This document shows, piece by piece, positions 23,448 through 34,884 of a stretch of DNA of 64,000 nucleotides. The DNA lies in the NCBI GenBank assembly GCA_022478985.1, contig JAKSZP010000175.1, positions 62,001 through 126,000 of the forward strand. Direction: 5' to 3'. This stretch comes from Massospora cicadina (Eukaryota > Entomophthoromycota > Entomophthoromycetes > Entomophthorales > Entomophthoraceae). The translations under genes were made by a program, and so were the position numbers. A model generated the notes under the pieces. It was not told the origin of the DNA and ran no database searches. It was given only the letters and a program-made list of their open reading frames with translations. Positions within the stretch are counted from its first letter, which is position 1, and each line of letters starts with the position of its first letter.

Positions 23448-25839
23448 ACTGGTGCTCAAACAAAATTAGTAACACTTTCTGAAATTTGGATTCACACAAC
23501 CAGTTCCTTGCTGATTCAGCCAGATGAGAAAGTGACAACTAGATGGAAGCTAGTGACAAGAGAATCTTAGATTATTTTAATACTAGCTGCTAAGGCTCTG
23601 ATGTGGGTACCTCCTACTCCCTGGATTTTATCACAGTGGGAGGAGCTCATGCAGATACAACAAGCCCAATTAATCTTACATCTGCAAGCGTGTATGCTAT
23701 GCTGGAAACTCTATATCAGGGTTTTAGGATTGGTACTTAACAAATCAATCCCTCGTTTGCCCTGTTATACTACCTTAAGGATCAGGCGCTCAAGATGGAG
23801 ATATACATGAAGTATGACGCAACCATGGCATCTCTTGTCAAACTTCTTACAGACAGTCAAGCAACTAACGCAGTCCCCTGGTTAAATTTGTTAACCTTCA
23901 ATTAAGCATACTCACTAAATCATTGCTAAACAAAATCTGGAACTCATTGAAATCTACCGTGTGCAAGTGGAGGAACAATCTTCTTGAAATGCTCTACTAA
24001 ACAAATTAAATACCAGTTTTACTGAAGACTAAAAAGAAATTGTGGATAATATGGGACTTGGCAATGAAGCTCATTGAAGATTAAACACCCTCAATGAGCT
24101 TTTAAATGAAGGAGTCCCAAAGATAGCTGCAGAAGTTCTTGCTCTCCATGGGCTATCACATGAATTGGTACAAAAAATGACTACTTACTGTCAAAAACTG
24201 GAAACGCAGTCTGATTTCCTATTATCTCAAGCAGAACAACTCACCATACTGCCACTTCAGGCTAAAGAAATCACCTGGACTTAAATTCAAAGCACGATGA
24301 GTTTGAAAATTATGTTCAGGCCAAGCTTGTTATTGTTAACAAAAACATTGAATACCTTGCAGCAAAACCAGCCTTCCTAAATAGGGATGAGGATGATGAC
24401 TTAATCAAAGAGAAATTTTCAAATATTTGAACGATTTTGTCAAGCTTGCAGGTCATAAATTACGAAATTACTCAGGAGAATTGGGAACTTAGAATGCGAT
24501 TACCAACTGCAAATTCCTAAGTTGACAGTATGGCCAAAGATATTGAAAGCATAACGTCCAATCAAGCTTTGTTTAAAGAGGAGTATGACAACATTAAAAA
24601 ATAATTAGAATCCCTCAAAAAGCAAAACTGTCAGTGCTCACCCAGCCTTGACAAAAGAGATATGGGAAAAGCTCTGCCTATTTAGCCAAAAAACAGTTTA
24701 GAAAAACAACTAAGTGCCGAATTCAAGCATTGGAATCTAGTAGTTTAGAGCGATATCATGAAATTGAATCATTGGAAATTGATACCAATGCAGAAACTGA
24801 TATTTCAAACATCCATCCTATGCCAAGGGTTCTAGCATCAATCCTGAATCCAGATACTCCCCAACAGGAAATAGGTTTAATTCTAAATGATGACACACCA
24901 AGACGTTCAAGAGGCACAATACCTATGCCAAAAACAGGGTAAGATGACTTTAAATCATTTAACTTACAAGGTTTGATAAGGATGGGAATGTCCACTCTTT
25001 TCTCAAGCTATTTGAAAAAACAATGCGGGGAGCATCAGACCACGCAAAAGGATCAGCACTGATCAACACACTCGATACCCAAAGCTGTGACCTCATTATG
25101 CCCTATTTGGCAACGATTGGTCCTATATAGATGCCAAAATGGCGTGATAAAGCAGTTTGAAGGGCCTAGGAAATTAGAAGCTCGAAAAAGAGAGCTTCTT
25201 AATATTGAATTAAAGCAGAATGAGACTATTAAGGACTTTGTGGCCAGATTTTTTCTATGAGGCACAAATCTTACTTGGGTGCAACGCAATAGATAAGTTT
25301 GACGCTAAGATTGCAATGGAACATGCAGTTATGTCCTTCCTGAACTGCACCATGACATGATACCTGCATTTAATGGAGAAATGGAAACCCAAGAGCTTAC
25401 CATTTACTTGATAAGCTGTTCCCATAGTTTCAATACCCCTAATCAGCAAAAGGATCATAAAAAATTACAATCTTTGGCCTTGATAAGCAACACTATGTCT
25501 GGCCAGGGGAAAAATTTCAAAACTATGAACCAAAAAATTGAGCAAAAACAGAAAACACTGGCAAATTAAGAAAAATAAAGAAGAAGAAAGATATATAAAA
25601 ATATAAGAAAAAAAGAAAAAAATATAATATATATAATAATTTGACCTAATTAATACTTTAGTTCACACTTGAGGATGGGGAGAGGATCCACCCCAGTTTC
25701 ATCATCAAGTAGGACCAAAGTTAAGGCTATGCACTTGGCCTACGCTATCAGCAATTTGGTCCAAAAATCAACAGATGACAAAGATTTATGAAGGCTTATT
25801 TTAAATATTTAGGATTGTGTTTGAGTCAAGTGGGGGAAA
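23448..25839 (+). pseudogene. Element C interior: decayed coiled-coil and gag-like coding
   Basis: One plus-strand frame near 25142-25255 reads GVIKQFEGPRKLEARKRELL, NIELKQNETIKDFVARFF. After one frame change it continues YEAQILLGCNAIDKFDAKIA, MEHAV. The run 'kdFv.rF...a..LG.' resembles the capsid region of retrotransposon gag proteins. Upstream (about 23.9-24.7 kb) are Glu/Lys/Leu-rich stretches suited to a coiled coil, and 24730-24942 is a 70-codon open frame. A-rich sequence fills 25565-25640. I see no zinc knuckle and no enzyme motif. Confidence 0.55.
25828..25839 (+). promoter_or_regulatory. Element C polypurine tract
   Basis: The plus-strand purine run aagtgggggaaa ends exactly where the right LTR begins (tgtcaaattctg). 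This fixes the element's orientation as plus. Confidence 0.75.
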
Positions 25840-27125
25840 TGTCAAATTCTGGCGGTTGGCCTTAAAATAAACCCTTTGAGAACCAACAGATCGGGCTGAT
25901 ATCCTCCCAATGCTCAAGCTAATACTCTAATTCTCAACTTAAAGCCTATTGCAATTACACGGCTTGGGCCAATTAACTCAATGTCAATTCAATTATATTA
26001 TATTATCAAAAGCTAAGTCCAAATAAACTCACACATTCAGGCCAATTATCACTTCAACAAAACTTGGCAATTAGCCCCAATTATTTGGGAACAATTTCAA
26101 TTATTCACCATAAGAAATCATTTGGGATCGACTTTAAGATAACGTCTAAAAATCTAATGGACAAATATATGTATAACCATAATCAATTTACAACCCTAGG
26201 GAAAAAATGTATGTGATCTTCATAATCAGCATGATAGCAATTGCACATGGACTGCCAAAATGGGAGTACCTAGTGCTATCAAGAGAGCCTGTTGACATCC
26301 CAATTAGGGAGTCATTTCCATCAGCTGTATGATGAAAACACAAATTGAGCTGGTCCTAAGAATAATTAATTTTCCGCCCTATGGCGAATTTTGTATGTCA
26401 ATACTTGTAATTAGCATGATAGCACTTGCACATGGGACACCCAAATAGGATTACCTAGCTCTATTGAGAGAGGCCTGCTGACGTCCTGATTAAGGGTTCA
26501 TCATTTACTTAAATCTATACCAAAATTTCTCAGAATTCGTCTTTTGTCAGCAGTATGGTGAAACTCATATTGAGATGATCTTAGGACAATTTTGCACGCA
26601 CATTGTTGCAATTTTTGTCCCTGAAATTCACCTGAATAAAGATTATTTTGCCAACAATAAGCCTAGCAATAGGTCATAATTGTATCAGTTCAATGGCCAA
26701 ACTGAGGTGGAAAATAATCTGTTGAAATTGCATGCTCAAATGTGGCCAGGAGATGACCTAGAGGTATAAATACTGGCGCCTGGTCAAATGAATAATAAAA
26801 TAAATATTATTTAATAAAGATGTGTTTATTCTATCCCTTTACTAGTTTTTATCAAAATCTTTTCTTTGGAGAGTGTTGACAAGCTGGAAGTGTCAAAATC
26901 AAAGCTTGTAACTTTGCCTGCCTCAGAGAGAGTTCCTGATTACAAAGGTAAAATTAAGCTCAATTTGACCAGAAGAATCAAGGCTATTTTTAATGCGCCT
27001 AGTGAGTTTCTAAAAGGTCAAATTACATAAGCCACAGACAATATTGAGGATCAATTGGGTGAACTTTTTCCCAATTAAGTGTGAAGGGTCAAAATTATTA
27101 AGCAAGCAATCCCCAGAATTTAACA
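25840..27125 (+). repeat. Element C 3' LTR (1.29 kb)
   Basis: Copy of 22158-23447, including the internal U3 duplication. It keeps a cleaner TATA box (tataaata, 26765-26772) followed by AATAAA signals at 26794-26799 and 26813-26818. Confidence 0.85.
26765..26772 (+). promoter_or_regulatory. TATA box of element C 3' LTR
   Basis: The sequence tataaata is followed within about 30-50 bp by AATAAA. The U3-R layout is the same in both LTRs; the left copy has mutated to tttaaata (23084-23091). Confidence 0.5.
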
Positions 27126-27130
27126 CTCCA

Positions 27131-28150
27131 ATACAACTAAAGTTAGGTATAAAGCAGCGGTAATAGCTGACCATCCCTAAAAAACTTGTATATTGCATTT
27201 ACTAATTGGAGTTGTCATCTGCCAGATAGCCTTCACTTTGGCAAGTTGAGGTTCAGACCCTTTGCATCTACCACGAACATAGGGTATTCCAGTTGGTCCT
27301 TAAAGAAGTGGCTTTTATGGGGCTTGATTTTGATGTTGGCCTCCATAAGCTGGCGGATGACCTCCTCCAGATTGGTAAGGTGCTTGTAGAATGTATGCGA
27401 GAATACGTTGATTTTGTTGAGGTACAAAAGGGCGCATGATAACTTCAGGTCATCAAGAATAGTATATATGGCCTGTCAAAATGTAGCTGGGCATTACACA
27501 GCCCTTGAGGTATATGGGTCAGTTGAAAAAGCCCTTTGGATGTGATAATGGCACATTTCTCCTGTTCCACTGCAGGCAACTCAATCTGCTAGTAGCCAGG
27601 TATCAAATGCATTGCTGAGAAGTAATGGGCTCCCCCTAATTGATTCAAAGTATCATTGATCTGTGGCAATGGATATGAGTCCTTCTTGGTGATGCTGTTG
27701 AGCTTCTGGTAGTCTATTACTACCCAGTTGGTGCCATCATTCTTTTTTACAATCAGAACAGAAGAATTTCATGAATTCTTTGACGGTTCAAGCATCCCTT
27801 GCTCCAGCAACTTTTCAATCTCTTTGGTAACTTCTTCTTCATCTGCCCTTGATTGGAGGATTGGCTGGGACCTGATGGGAGGATGATCCCCAGTTTAATC
27901 GATGGACCACCCCCATCCACACCCTAAATCATGATTGTCAACAGCAAAGATACCTTGTATTTTTGAAATAAAGCTTCCGCCTGATCTTTCTGGTCTTCTG
28001 ATAACATCATTAAATTTTCACGTGGTACCACAGACATTACACCGAGCTGTGGTTCAATGGGCAGACCAAATTCATTCAGCGACCCAAACTTATGAACCCA
28101 GAGGACCTCCTCAACTAGGTTCAAATGTAAATATGCCACTATTTGGTGCT
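27131..28150 (-). pseudogene. Element B reverse transcriptase
   Basis: At the element C junction the frame reads SFLGMVSYYRCFIPNFSCIG (27130-27198), the thumb/connection motif of gypsy RT. At 27233-27427 the palm motif reads YLNKINVFSHTFYKHL, where YLDDINVFS is expected, so both catalytic Asp are lost (D to N, D to K). It continues ANIKIKPHKSHFFKDQLEYP. Plus-strand text near 27690-27750 back-translates to a YxxLN..T-type motif. The 27924-28139 frame is the RT upstream linker (LSEDQKDQAEALFQKYKVSL). Confidence 0.8.
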
Positions 28151-29454
28151 GGCGGATTCATATTGATTCGTTCTAGAGATTCGCTAACAAGACCTTGATC
28201 TCCCCATGTCCCAGGAGTATAATGCCTGGAGCTACGTGGGTATCAAGCCACAATTGCTGATAGGGCCCAATAATCTCCCCATAAAATCCAGCAGGCACTT
28301 CCGCCTCTAAATAGGTATTTATGATTATTTGTTGTCCAGAAGGGATGGATATATGACTGGCCGCTCAAAGAGGCAAACCTTGATATTCATATATCTGATG
28401 GGGGAGATCCCAGGTATTACTTTATAGCTGATGGTAGCACACTGGAATTACACCATCGCTATATACAAGGATGACTTGTCTCATGTGCACTGAATTCTTC
28501 AGCATTCCACTAGAGGTAAAGTATATTGGGATCCGCTGCCCAAAGACTTTAATGGTCTCCGCCGGTATATCAACTATAGCCCCAAAGTGTTGCATGAAAT
28601 GGTCCCAATTAACACATCATACTGGCTGTTTGGCAACACTATCACCGGAGCTACAACAATTGACCTAAACCATAAGGGTAACGCTCCGTACGCTCCATCA
28701 GAGACTGTGCTAGCTGCTCCTGCAGCCCCATATACCATCTGGTGCTCTACATCAGGCTTTAATGTCAACTTCGCCACAAACTTAATGGAACTATGTTAAC
28801 TGGAGCGCCCATATCTATTATAGTGCGGATTTGGGTTATGGCTAGAACAATGTCACAGTACGTAAATTCTGAATATGATAGATTTTGACTGTTAAATACA
28901 TGGACATTTAAAGATTCTCCATTCCCAAGGAAACTCGCAATCCCCTAGTTTAGGTATTCTTTGATGATAGTGTTGACTTTAAGGGCGATGGGTACTCCTC
29001 ACAAGGGTGGTGCATCTGTGGATGGTTTCAACTTGTCAGGGGATACTTGGTCAAACATTTCACAAGCGTATGGTCTGGGCTGCATCAAAGATCCTTCTTC
29101 TGTAGCCTTGGCTTGCGCTCATGTCAATATAATCACCCCTCCAACCAGCTGCTGATATAGGAATGCATCATTTTATGGAGGGACTACCACTGACTAATTA
29201 GTGTTAAGTTCAGGTGGGACGTATGGGATTGGTATAGCGGATGTAGTGGTCCCATCTCTACTCCGCTCTAATTTTTCCCTTATAGTACTGTTCCTACTTT
29301 ACGTGATGGACCTGACAATTAGGGCAACCTCATGCCAGTTGGCCAGGGTTTCCTCCTTCAAAACTTTAACCCTGTAGGGCCTTTGTCCTTGATTATTATA
29401 GGATGAGCCTTGCCAACAATTTAATTGTGGGCGATCAGCATACTTAGGCTCAGT
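28151..29454 (-). pseudogene. Element B protease and gag tail
   Basis: The frame 28574-28777 reads MVYGAAGAASTVSDGAYGAL and then PVIVLPNSQYDVLIGT. This resembles the flap and C-terminal part of gypsy proteases (YDvLIGm near the end); compare YDMLIGTQF in element A. The DTG active site should lie just upstream on the minus strand but reads poorly. A CPNC pair near 29310-29325 may be the remains of the gag zinc knuckle. Confidence 0.6.
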
Positions 29455-30255
29455 TTAGTAGTTGGGTGGGTGATGACAAGCAAGTACAGGGTGTAAGTTG
29501 AACGTCTGGGGGTAAATTGGCGGAATCTGGTTTGGACGGCTGAGTTCCCCCAAATAAGAAGGGTCAATGGTGGCAATAGTATGGTTCCACTCTGTATTTG
29601 GTGGCGGGAAAGTTATGTATAAATGGTGCAAAAACTGAACAATTTTAAGCAGGGGTACATTGTCATCCAATATTGGGGTCATGACATTGTATAGCTCACT
29701 GTATGGCTTCACTGCAGAGGTTATTGCAACGCACACATCAGAATCGGATAAAAGCCCTGCCCCAATTAACACATGGGCTTCCACCATAAATTGATCAGAA
29801 AATGAGGTGAGGGTCTCATTACACCAAAACCCAATGATCAAGGACTCAGTCTTCCTCTGTGACATATTCGCTGTACCCCCAAACAACTGCAGCACAGTAT
29901 CCTTTACTTCTGGTATGTAACAGAATTGTTTGGAAAATAACAGGTGATTTGATCGGCACTTCCAACATCTTTGGCGGATATTAACAGTTTTACTTTCTAC
30001 CAATCCAAGGATCCTTCCATTGCAACTTGAATCGCATGAAAACCAATGTATATTCCCATTGTAATCAAACGGAGGCAGCTTATCACTACAAACTTCTTTA
30101 AGAATCTTATCCTGCTTTTTGAGCAAAGTGTCCAAGGCAAGTTTAAGTTCCGCATATTCAACTGGTGTATTATGTTGTGAAGATCCCCTATAAACGCAAG
30201 CCTGATAAGACATGGCCAGTGACTGGAAAATACTTATTTCTTGGTGATTGATCAA
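29455..30255 (-). pseudogene. Element B gag (266-codon open frame)
   Basis: This is the longest uninterrupted gypsy frame in the window and looks nearly complete at its N terminus. ATG at 30253-30255 lies only a few bases from the primer-binding site (30261-30279), so the leader is almost absent. It contains a coiled-coil-like stretch (YAELKLALDTLLKKQDKILK), a Cys-rich CWKC segment, and a capsid-like region (VLQLFGGTANMSQRK...FSDQFMVEAHVLIGAGLL). The protein would assemble the virus-like particle. No intact CCHC knuckle is inside this frame. Confidence 0.65.
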
Positions 30256-30260
30256 TGGGA

Positions 30261-30279
30261 CCCCATGTAGTGAGCACCA
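30261..30279 (-). promoter_or_regulatory. Element B primer-binding site
   Basis: The minus strand reads tggtgctcactacatgggg one base beyond the end of the 5' LTR. Near-identical sites border the LTRs of elements A, F and G. It would pair with a tRNA 3' end finishing ...GTGAGCACCA; I cannot name the tRNA. Confidence 0.7.
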
Positions 30280-30280
30280 C

Positions 30281-30869
30281 TGTTATAATTTTGGCGGAAT
30301 ATAAGAGATATGCCGAAGGATTTCTGCACAGGGTTATGTCCACTGAGCAATAGGACCAATGATATGAAAATCGTCATCATAAAACAACGTAATAAGCTTT
30401 TAATTAGTATGGAGCAATTGCCCCTATGACACTACTTTATTCAAATTAATAATTTCAGCAGCTCCTCGTTGTCCACTCGCTCTCTTCTACTAGCAACCTC
30501 CTCCTTTCAATCTTCTTTTATTGCTGATATCTCAGAAAACTCAGTCAATACTGACCCTTGTGCTTAGACTATTTGTCACACCAAATTCTCATTGGTTCTG
30601 GTAGAGTTCAAAATTTACTAAAATCACAATCGCCATAATTCAGGGAGATCCACTCAGTATTTGTTGTACGTTACCATTTCATTATTTATCGTTCATCAAC
30701 ATCACCTTATCACCTGATTTGGAGGTGATCCAATATATCCTTTCCAACCCAATATAGCCTCATCTTAAGGTGCTCAAATAATCATAACTCATAATCATAA
30801 TTGGCTGATTCTACCCATTCCGCCGTTATGACTTAAGGTTTAATGTCCAGTCATATTAGAATCACAACA
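30281..30869 (-). repeat. Element B 5' LTR
   Basis: Partner of 18350-18939. The right edge (cacaaca) is followed directly by E gag sequence, with a 4-of-5 match between flanks. Confidence 0.85.
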
Positions 30870-31109
30870 AACATCCAGATTCCCTCCTTGAGGCTAAGTT
30901 GAGAGAAAATTAGTGGGTAATGGGGCCATACTACCATGGAAAATCTCCTCCAAAGCTATCTGGGAACTGTTCAAGTTAATTTGTGCCAGACTAAACAAAC
31001 ATAAGAAGGCGGGCTACCGACTGCACATTCATATGGTAGATGGAGACCACTGATGCACCCATCTCTGCGAGAAGGGCAGAAATGGTTAGAAACAATGGTT
31101 GGTCAATTT
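30870..31109 (-). pseudogene. Element E leader and gag start, right of element B
   Basis: Minus-strand sequence just inside the E 5' LTR. One frame reads MGASVVSIYHMNVQSVARLL, a few stops, then LEQFPDSFGGDFPW. It is presumably the gag N terminus, continuing across B at 18349. Unlike A, B, F and G it does not show the TGGTGCTCAC primer-binding motif next to the LTR; the sequence there reads aaattgaccaaccattg. Confidence 0.5.
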
Positions 31110-32655
31110 TGTCAGGGAGACGACAGATAATATCTAGACTGGCCTGCTAGTTGGTATGAAGAAGCACCAAAAAGGCGAGCCAGATTGCCAGAGGCATTGT
31201 CACACAAGCAACGTAGTAGTGCACGGAAAGGTGAGTTAAAATTTAGGGACAGCGAGCCATGAGCATAAAAAGGAACCCCACAGGAAACCAGGACAATGTG
31301 GCTCCAGACCTAAGGAGCTTAGGCGCGAGGAGTTGCAAGATCAGATTGGGTGGTTTGAGCTCCCCATAGGCAAAACTGGGTTCATCAATGCTGGAGGTGA
31401 GGGCAGATCCTCTTCTGAAGTGGGATTAATTGAGCCCACATGATACCAATATCCTGCTGGCGGATGGCCTCTGCAATAGGGGAGCGGTCTACAAGATCTT
31501 TAACACGATAAGCCCATTCAATTGATGTAGGATCTAGAGCTATTGCATGACTGGGATTGCCCAGTTGATGTGATGCACGTGAGGCCACATTGTAGGAGTT
31601 GCAGGGTTTTGACAAAAAAAAGTTGAAATAATTGAAATAAGTGGGAAGAATTTTAATAAAATTTAAATTTGGAAAATTGACTGTCAATTTCCTCAGTGTG
31701 TTACAACTGCTTAAAACAGACAATTCATTTGGGGAACATCTTAGAAAAGCACATGATTGGGGCTCTCAAGATTTGATCTAAACCAGCGAACTTTGAGTGA
31801 GGGGAAAGGAAAACAAACCTAATTTGAACTGACTTTTAAAGAGTTGGCAGCGGACGAGTGGTGTCAGTTTGACATCAGATGCCTGAATTGTGGTTTTAAC
31901 ACGTTTTTGATGGTTAGCGCTATGGAATCTCGCCTGATGGGCAACAGGAACTTCCCAAGGCCACCCCACATAGGGGAAGTCCCAAAAGGTCAGGATTGGG
32001 TTTGGGGTGTTCAACCTGCCCACACCCAGTCACTTTGGCATCTGTTTGGTCAAGCAGAATTCATCAAACAAAGATCTTGATATTTGAGGGGTGGGTTCTA
32101 AGCTGGCGGTGGCTTTTGAAAATGGCCCAACACCATCAGTTTGTTCCACTAATGATTTGACATGAGACACATCCTTTGTATAATGGACACTCCCGTCAGG
32201 CTTTGTTCCCAATATCTTTGGAGGGTTTTTGAAACAGCGACAACATTTCTTGATGGCCCAATGCCATTGGCGAGTTTTGCCAGGGATTTAACACTAGACG
32301 CATTTTTTGTATAAGGTACATGCATGTTGGGCTTTGTTGCCGAGGTTTTGGGGCTCTTGGACCTTAATTTTGAGGGCTCATTGCCATTTTTATGAGGACC
32401 TTTTTCCCCATGAGGGGTGCCAACTTTCTAATTTTTTAAGCTTAAATCTTCTCAATTTGCCATACTAATTTGGCGGAAGTACTGCGGAACAGTTGGCGGC
32501 ATCTTTAAAAAGGAGGGCTGTTACCCATCACTTGTCTACCACATGGGCGATATCGCCCTGTGAGATAAGAGGGACAGCTGCCCTTATTGGACCTTTTTTG
32601 TAAGGAATGGGAAATCACTCAGTTCAAGCAGAGGTGGCGCTCCCCCAGCCTTACA
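31110..32655 (-). repeat. Element E 5' LTR (1.55 kb)
   Basis: Partner of 12582-14123, with the same termini and the same tandem U3 duplication (about 32115-32220 and 32245-32350). Its outer flank ggcag repeats the left flank of the 3' LTR exactly. Confidence 0.85.
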
Positions 32656-32660
32656 GGCAG

Positions 32661-34073
32661 ATGGAACAGCACAGTTAGGAGTCTCAAGAATCGAATTTTA
32701 AGTTGATTACCTAGATTTGGGTATCAGAGTCAGAATTTTCAATATATCTGCCCTGAGATATCCCCATTGATCCAGATTCTAAGTACATTGAGCTAGACTT
32801 ATGCGCGTTTGTGAAGATCTCCTTTGTTTCTGGTGGGTAGTCCCCACTAGCATTTACAGATTTTGCTCTGATGCTATCCTGAGACTGGTCTAATTTGTTA
32901 AAAGGGTACCAGTGAATGTGCTTGTGCTATTATTTAACCTCTGACAATTTTAGTTCTGTAATGGTGAGTTCAGCTTTTAGAGCAACAATTTCCTTGGTGA
33001 GATATGTGTTTTTCAGACCCTGGTCCTGGGCCAAGTCATACAATAATCTAAATTCTTTATATATGTGGTTAGAAAATTAATTGCACCGTTCTGATGCTCT
33101 TTGAGGCTGCAGAGTCTATTATGACTGTCATTGATGCTCCGCTTGAGGTCATAAGTTTGATTACAGTGATTGGTCACTGCTCCTGAAAATTTTACAAGCT
33201 GCTGGTTCAGCTCTTCTACCAACCTTGTAAATGGTGCTACCTATCTTGCATGGTCCTCTCAATTTGCAGCCTCTGATCTGTGTGTCACGCCACCTCTGCC
33301 TTCAAGTATTCCTTGATTTGGCCGCAGTGATGGGTCACATTGGCTACCAATTGAGATGATTCCCCACGCTAGTCTAACACCTCGCCAATGATGGGGCCAA
33401 ATTAACATTAAGTTGGTCAGAAATATCATCTACTAGTTGATGGGCTTCACCTGTTTGACGTTAGTTGTGTAGATTGGCCATGTGAATCTATTTAAAGGCG
33501 ACATCTAATTTATTTGACAGTTAGCTTGTTGACCCATCGTTAAGCTTCCACAACCTTGACCAGTCCACTGATATCAATGCGTTGCTGAGAGAGGATTGCA
33601 TGGTTTAGAGGTTTGAAGGACTCATTTGTTGGGCAATCATTTAAGAAACTTGCACATGGATAGCGATTTTTTTGTTATAGTAGATTTTGTTTTTTCTTGA
33701 GATATATTATAGTTCTCATATAGATAGTCCTAATTTCTATAGCTTTTGAATATCACCAAAGGTCTTTGTTGATAGCTTTACCGTAGAGATGTTATCCATG
33801 GAGGAGCAATGTATGACCTCCTTGAAATATTTTGGAGTACATTGGATATCCAATATTATAGCTGGGAGGCTAGTGATCTTACAGGGATGAGCTCCATAGC
33901 TAGAGCATTAGCCTCCTCATTAGCAAACTGTTGAGGTGGAAGTGGCTATGTGGAGTACCCTGTGTCCATGGGTTGAAGGGATACTTTTACTCTGAAACTA
34001 CTAACGAAGCAGTTGATATCTTAACTTATGTTAATCAATTCCTTAGTTTCTTCAATGGTGTCATTAAAAATGG
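32661..34073 (-). pseudogene. Element F gag, N-terminal part
   Basis: The frame 33013-33222 reads VEELNQQLVKFSGAVTNHCN, RSINDSHNRLCSLKEHQNGA, a heptad-like coiled-coil pattern common in gag N termini. The surrounding minus-strand text keeps similar Gln/Leu/Asn-rich composition but is broken by stops. It joins the zinc-knuckle part at 12581 once E is removed. Confidence 0.5.
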
Positions 34074-34091
34074 CCCCTTTAGTAAGCACTA
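34074..34091 (-). promoter_or_regulatory. Element F primer-binding site
   Basis: The minus strand reads tagtgcttactaaagggg, beside the 5' LTR. Against the site of element A (tgatgctcactacagggg) it differs at only a few positions, mostly transitions. Confidence 0.55.
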
Positions 34092-34094
34092 TAA

Positions 34095-34879
34095 TGTTGC
34101 AATTAAAAACTGCAACTGTGCAAGTTTACCCAGGTATATTTGCAATTAAATAGGTATAACTTTATGAAGACAGTATACCTAAAAATAGATAATAAGTTTG
34201 GTATAATATAAGACTTTTTTTTAAAAAATATTAGTCCGCCGTAGTCTTAATAGGTACTTCTTGCACTGGATACCTGCTGTAAACGTAAACTGTTGATCTT
34301 CTGTCAATAGTATTTACCAGAATGTGAGTTACTGAGAGTTCCCCCTTTCAATAAATGGTCAACCTAATTTATGGAATGACTTAAAGTAAGTCAGTTTTTC
34401 CTCTAGCTCCCAATTTTTATATCATTTCCCACTAAGGGGCTTCTAATAAGCACTGGATAAACGCGTCTAAGCCTGATGGTTGTCTTCTCAACGTTAGGTA
34501 CATCTTGGTAAGCGTCTTTCCAACATTGAGTGCATCATTAAGGCATTAAACAGCAGGGGTGCTCATGACAGATTTGACTGGGTAATTCTGGTAACCTTTG
34601 ATCATTTGGAATATTGTTGGTTTAAGTAAATAGATATTTGATTGATGTTAAGATAAGTTTCAATCCTCCAAAAGTCAGAATCAGATGTTTTAATTGATAA
34701 TAGATGCTTAGATTTGGGCTAGAAAATGCTAGCAAAAATATTTAAATAAGCGTATCAATTGGAATTAATTAGCCAAAGGATACCAGTAGTGTAACAAGGG
34801 TAAAGGCAAGGTATATAGGTTTTTGTGTTACTATGACTGGAGTCAAAGACCTATGGTTGGTCAAATCCAAATCTTAAAG
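34095..34879 (-). repeat. Element F 5' LTR
   Basis: Partner of 7054-7821. Both begin tgtt on the plus strand, then share caagttt, ataggtata and agtatacct. The frames here are not genes. Confidence 0.65.
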
Positions 34880-34884
34880 CCCCT

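Larger units (their letters stand above)
22158..27125 (+). mobile_element. Element C: non-autonomous gag-only LTR retrotransposon
   Basis: It is on the plus strand, opposite to its neighbours. LTRs of 1.29 kb (22158-23447 and 25840-27125) begin TGTCA and end TAACA. A primer-binding-site-like sequence follows the left LTR (23448-23461), and a polypurine tract, aagtgggggaaa, precedes the right LTR. The flanks atcca/ctcca match 4 of 5. The 2.4-kb interior shows only a decayed coiled-coil/gag-like region and no protease, reverse transcriptase, RNase H or integrase. It must have depended on another element's pol. Confidence 0.8.
18350..30869 (-). mobile_element. Element B: Ty3/gypsy LTR retrotransposon, interrupted by two insertions
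   Basis: LTRs of about 590 bp lie at 18350-18939 and 30281-30869. On the element's strand both begin TGTTG and end TTATAACA. The polypurine tract (18940-18949) and primer-binding site (30261-30279) are in the right places. The flanks aacaa/aacat fit a 5-bp target duplication with one change. On the minus strand gag, protease, reverse transcriptase, RNase H and integrase follow in order. A solo E-family LTR (20416-21872) splits RNase H and element C (22158-27125) splits the end of reverse transcriptase. Without them B is about 6.1 kb. No chromodomain is seen. Confidence 0.85.
12582..32655 (-). mobile_element. Element E: chromodomain Ty3/gypsy retrotransposon, interrupted by B
   Basis: LTRs at 12582-14123 and 31110-32655 begin TGTAAG and end TGACA on the element's strand. 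A perfect 5-bp target-site duplication, ggcag, lies at 12577-12581 and 32656-32660. A polypurine tract lies at 14124-14140. On the minus strand the order is gag, protease/linker, reverse transcriptase, RNase H, integrase, chromodomain: the chromovirus arrangement. Element B (18350-30869) is inserted in gag. Without it E is about 7.55 kb. Catalytic residues of both reverse transcriptase and integrase are lost. Confidence 0.88.
7054..34879 (-). mobile_element. Element F: Ty3/gypsy LTR retrotransposon, interrupted by E
   Basis: The LTRs at 7054-7821 and 34095-34879 are diverged but alignable throughout. A primer-binding site lies inside the right LTR (34074-34091), and a purine-rich tract on the minus strand borders the left LTR (7822-7836). 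Internal order on the minus strand is gag (34.07-32.66 kb and 12.58-11.78 kb), then protease region, reverse transcriptase, RNase H and integrase. The 20-kb element E sits inside gag. Without it F would be about 7.7 kb. The matching flanks gcacc/gcccc are only a weak TSD, so the outer edges are good to a few bases at best. Confidence 0.7.

Noticed and set aside
7049..34884. Clean target-site duplication for element F
   Set aside because: Flanks gcacc and gcccc match at four of five bases only if the LTR edge is shifted. LTR ends are too decayed, so no firm duplication is claimed.
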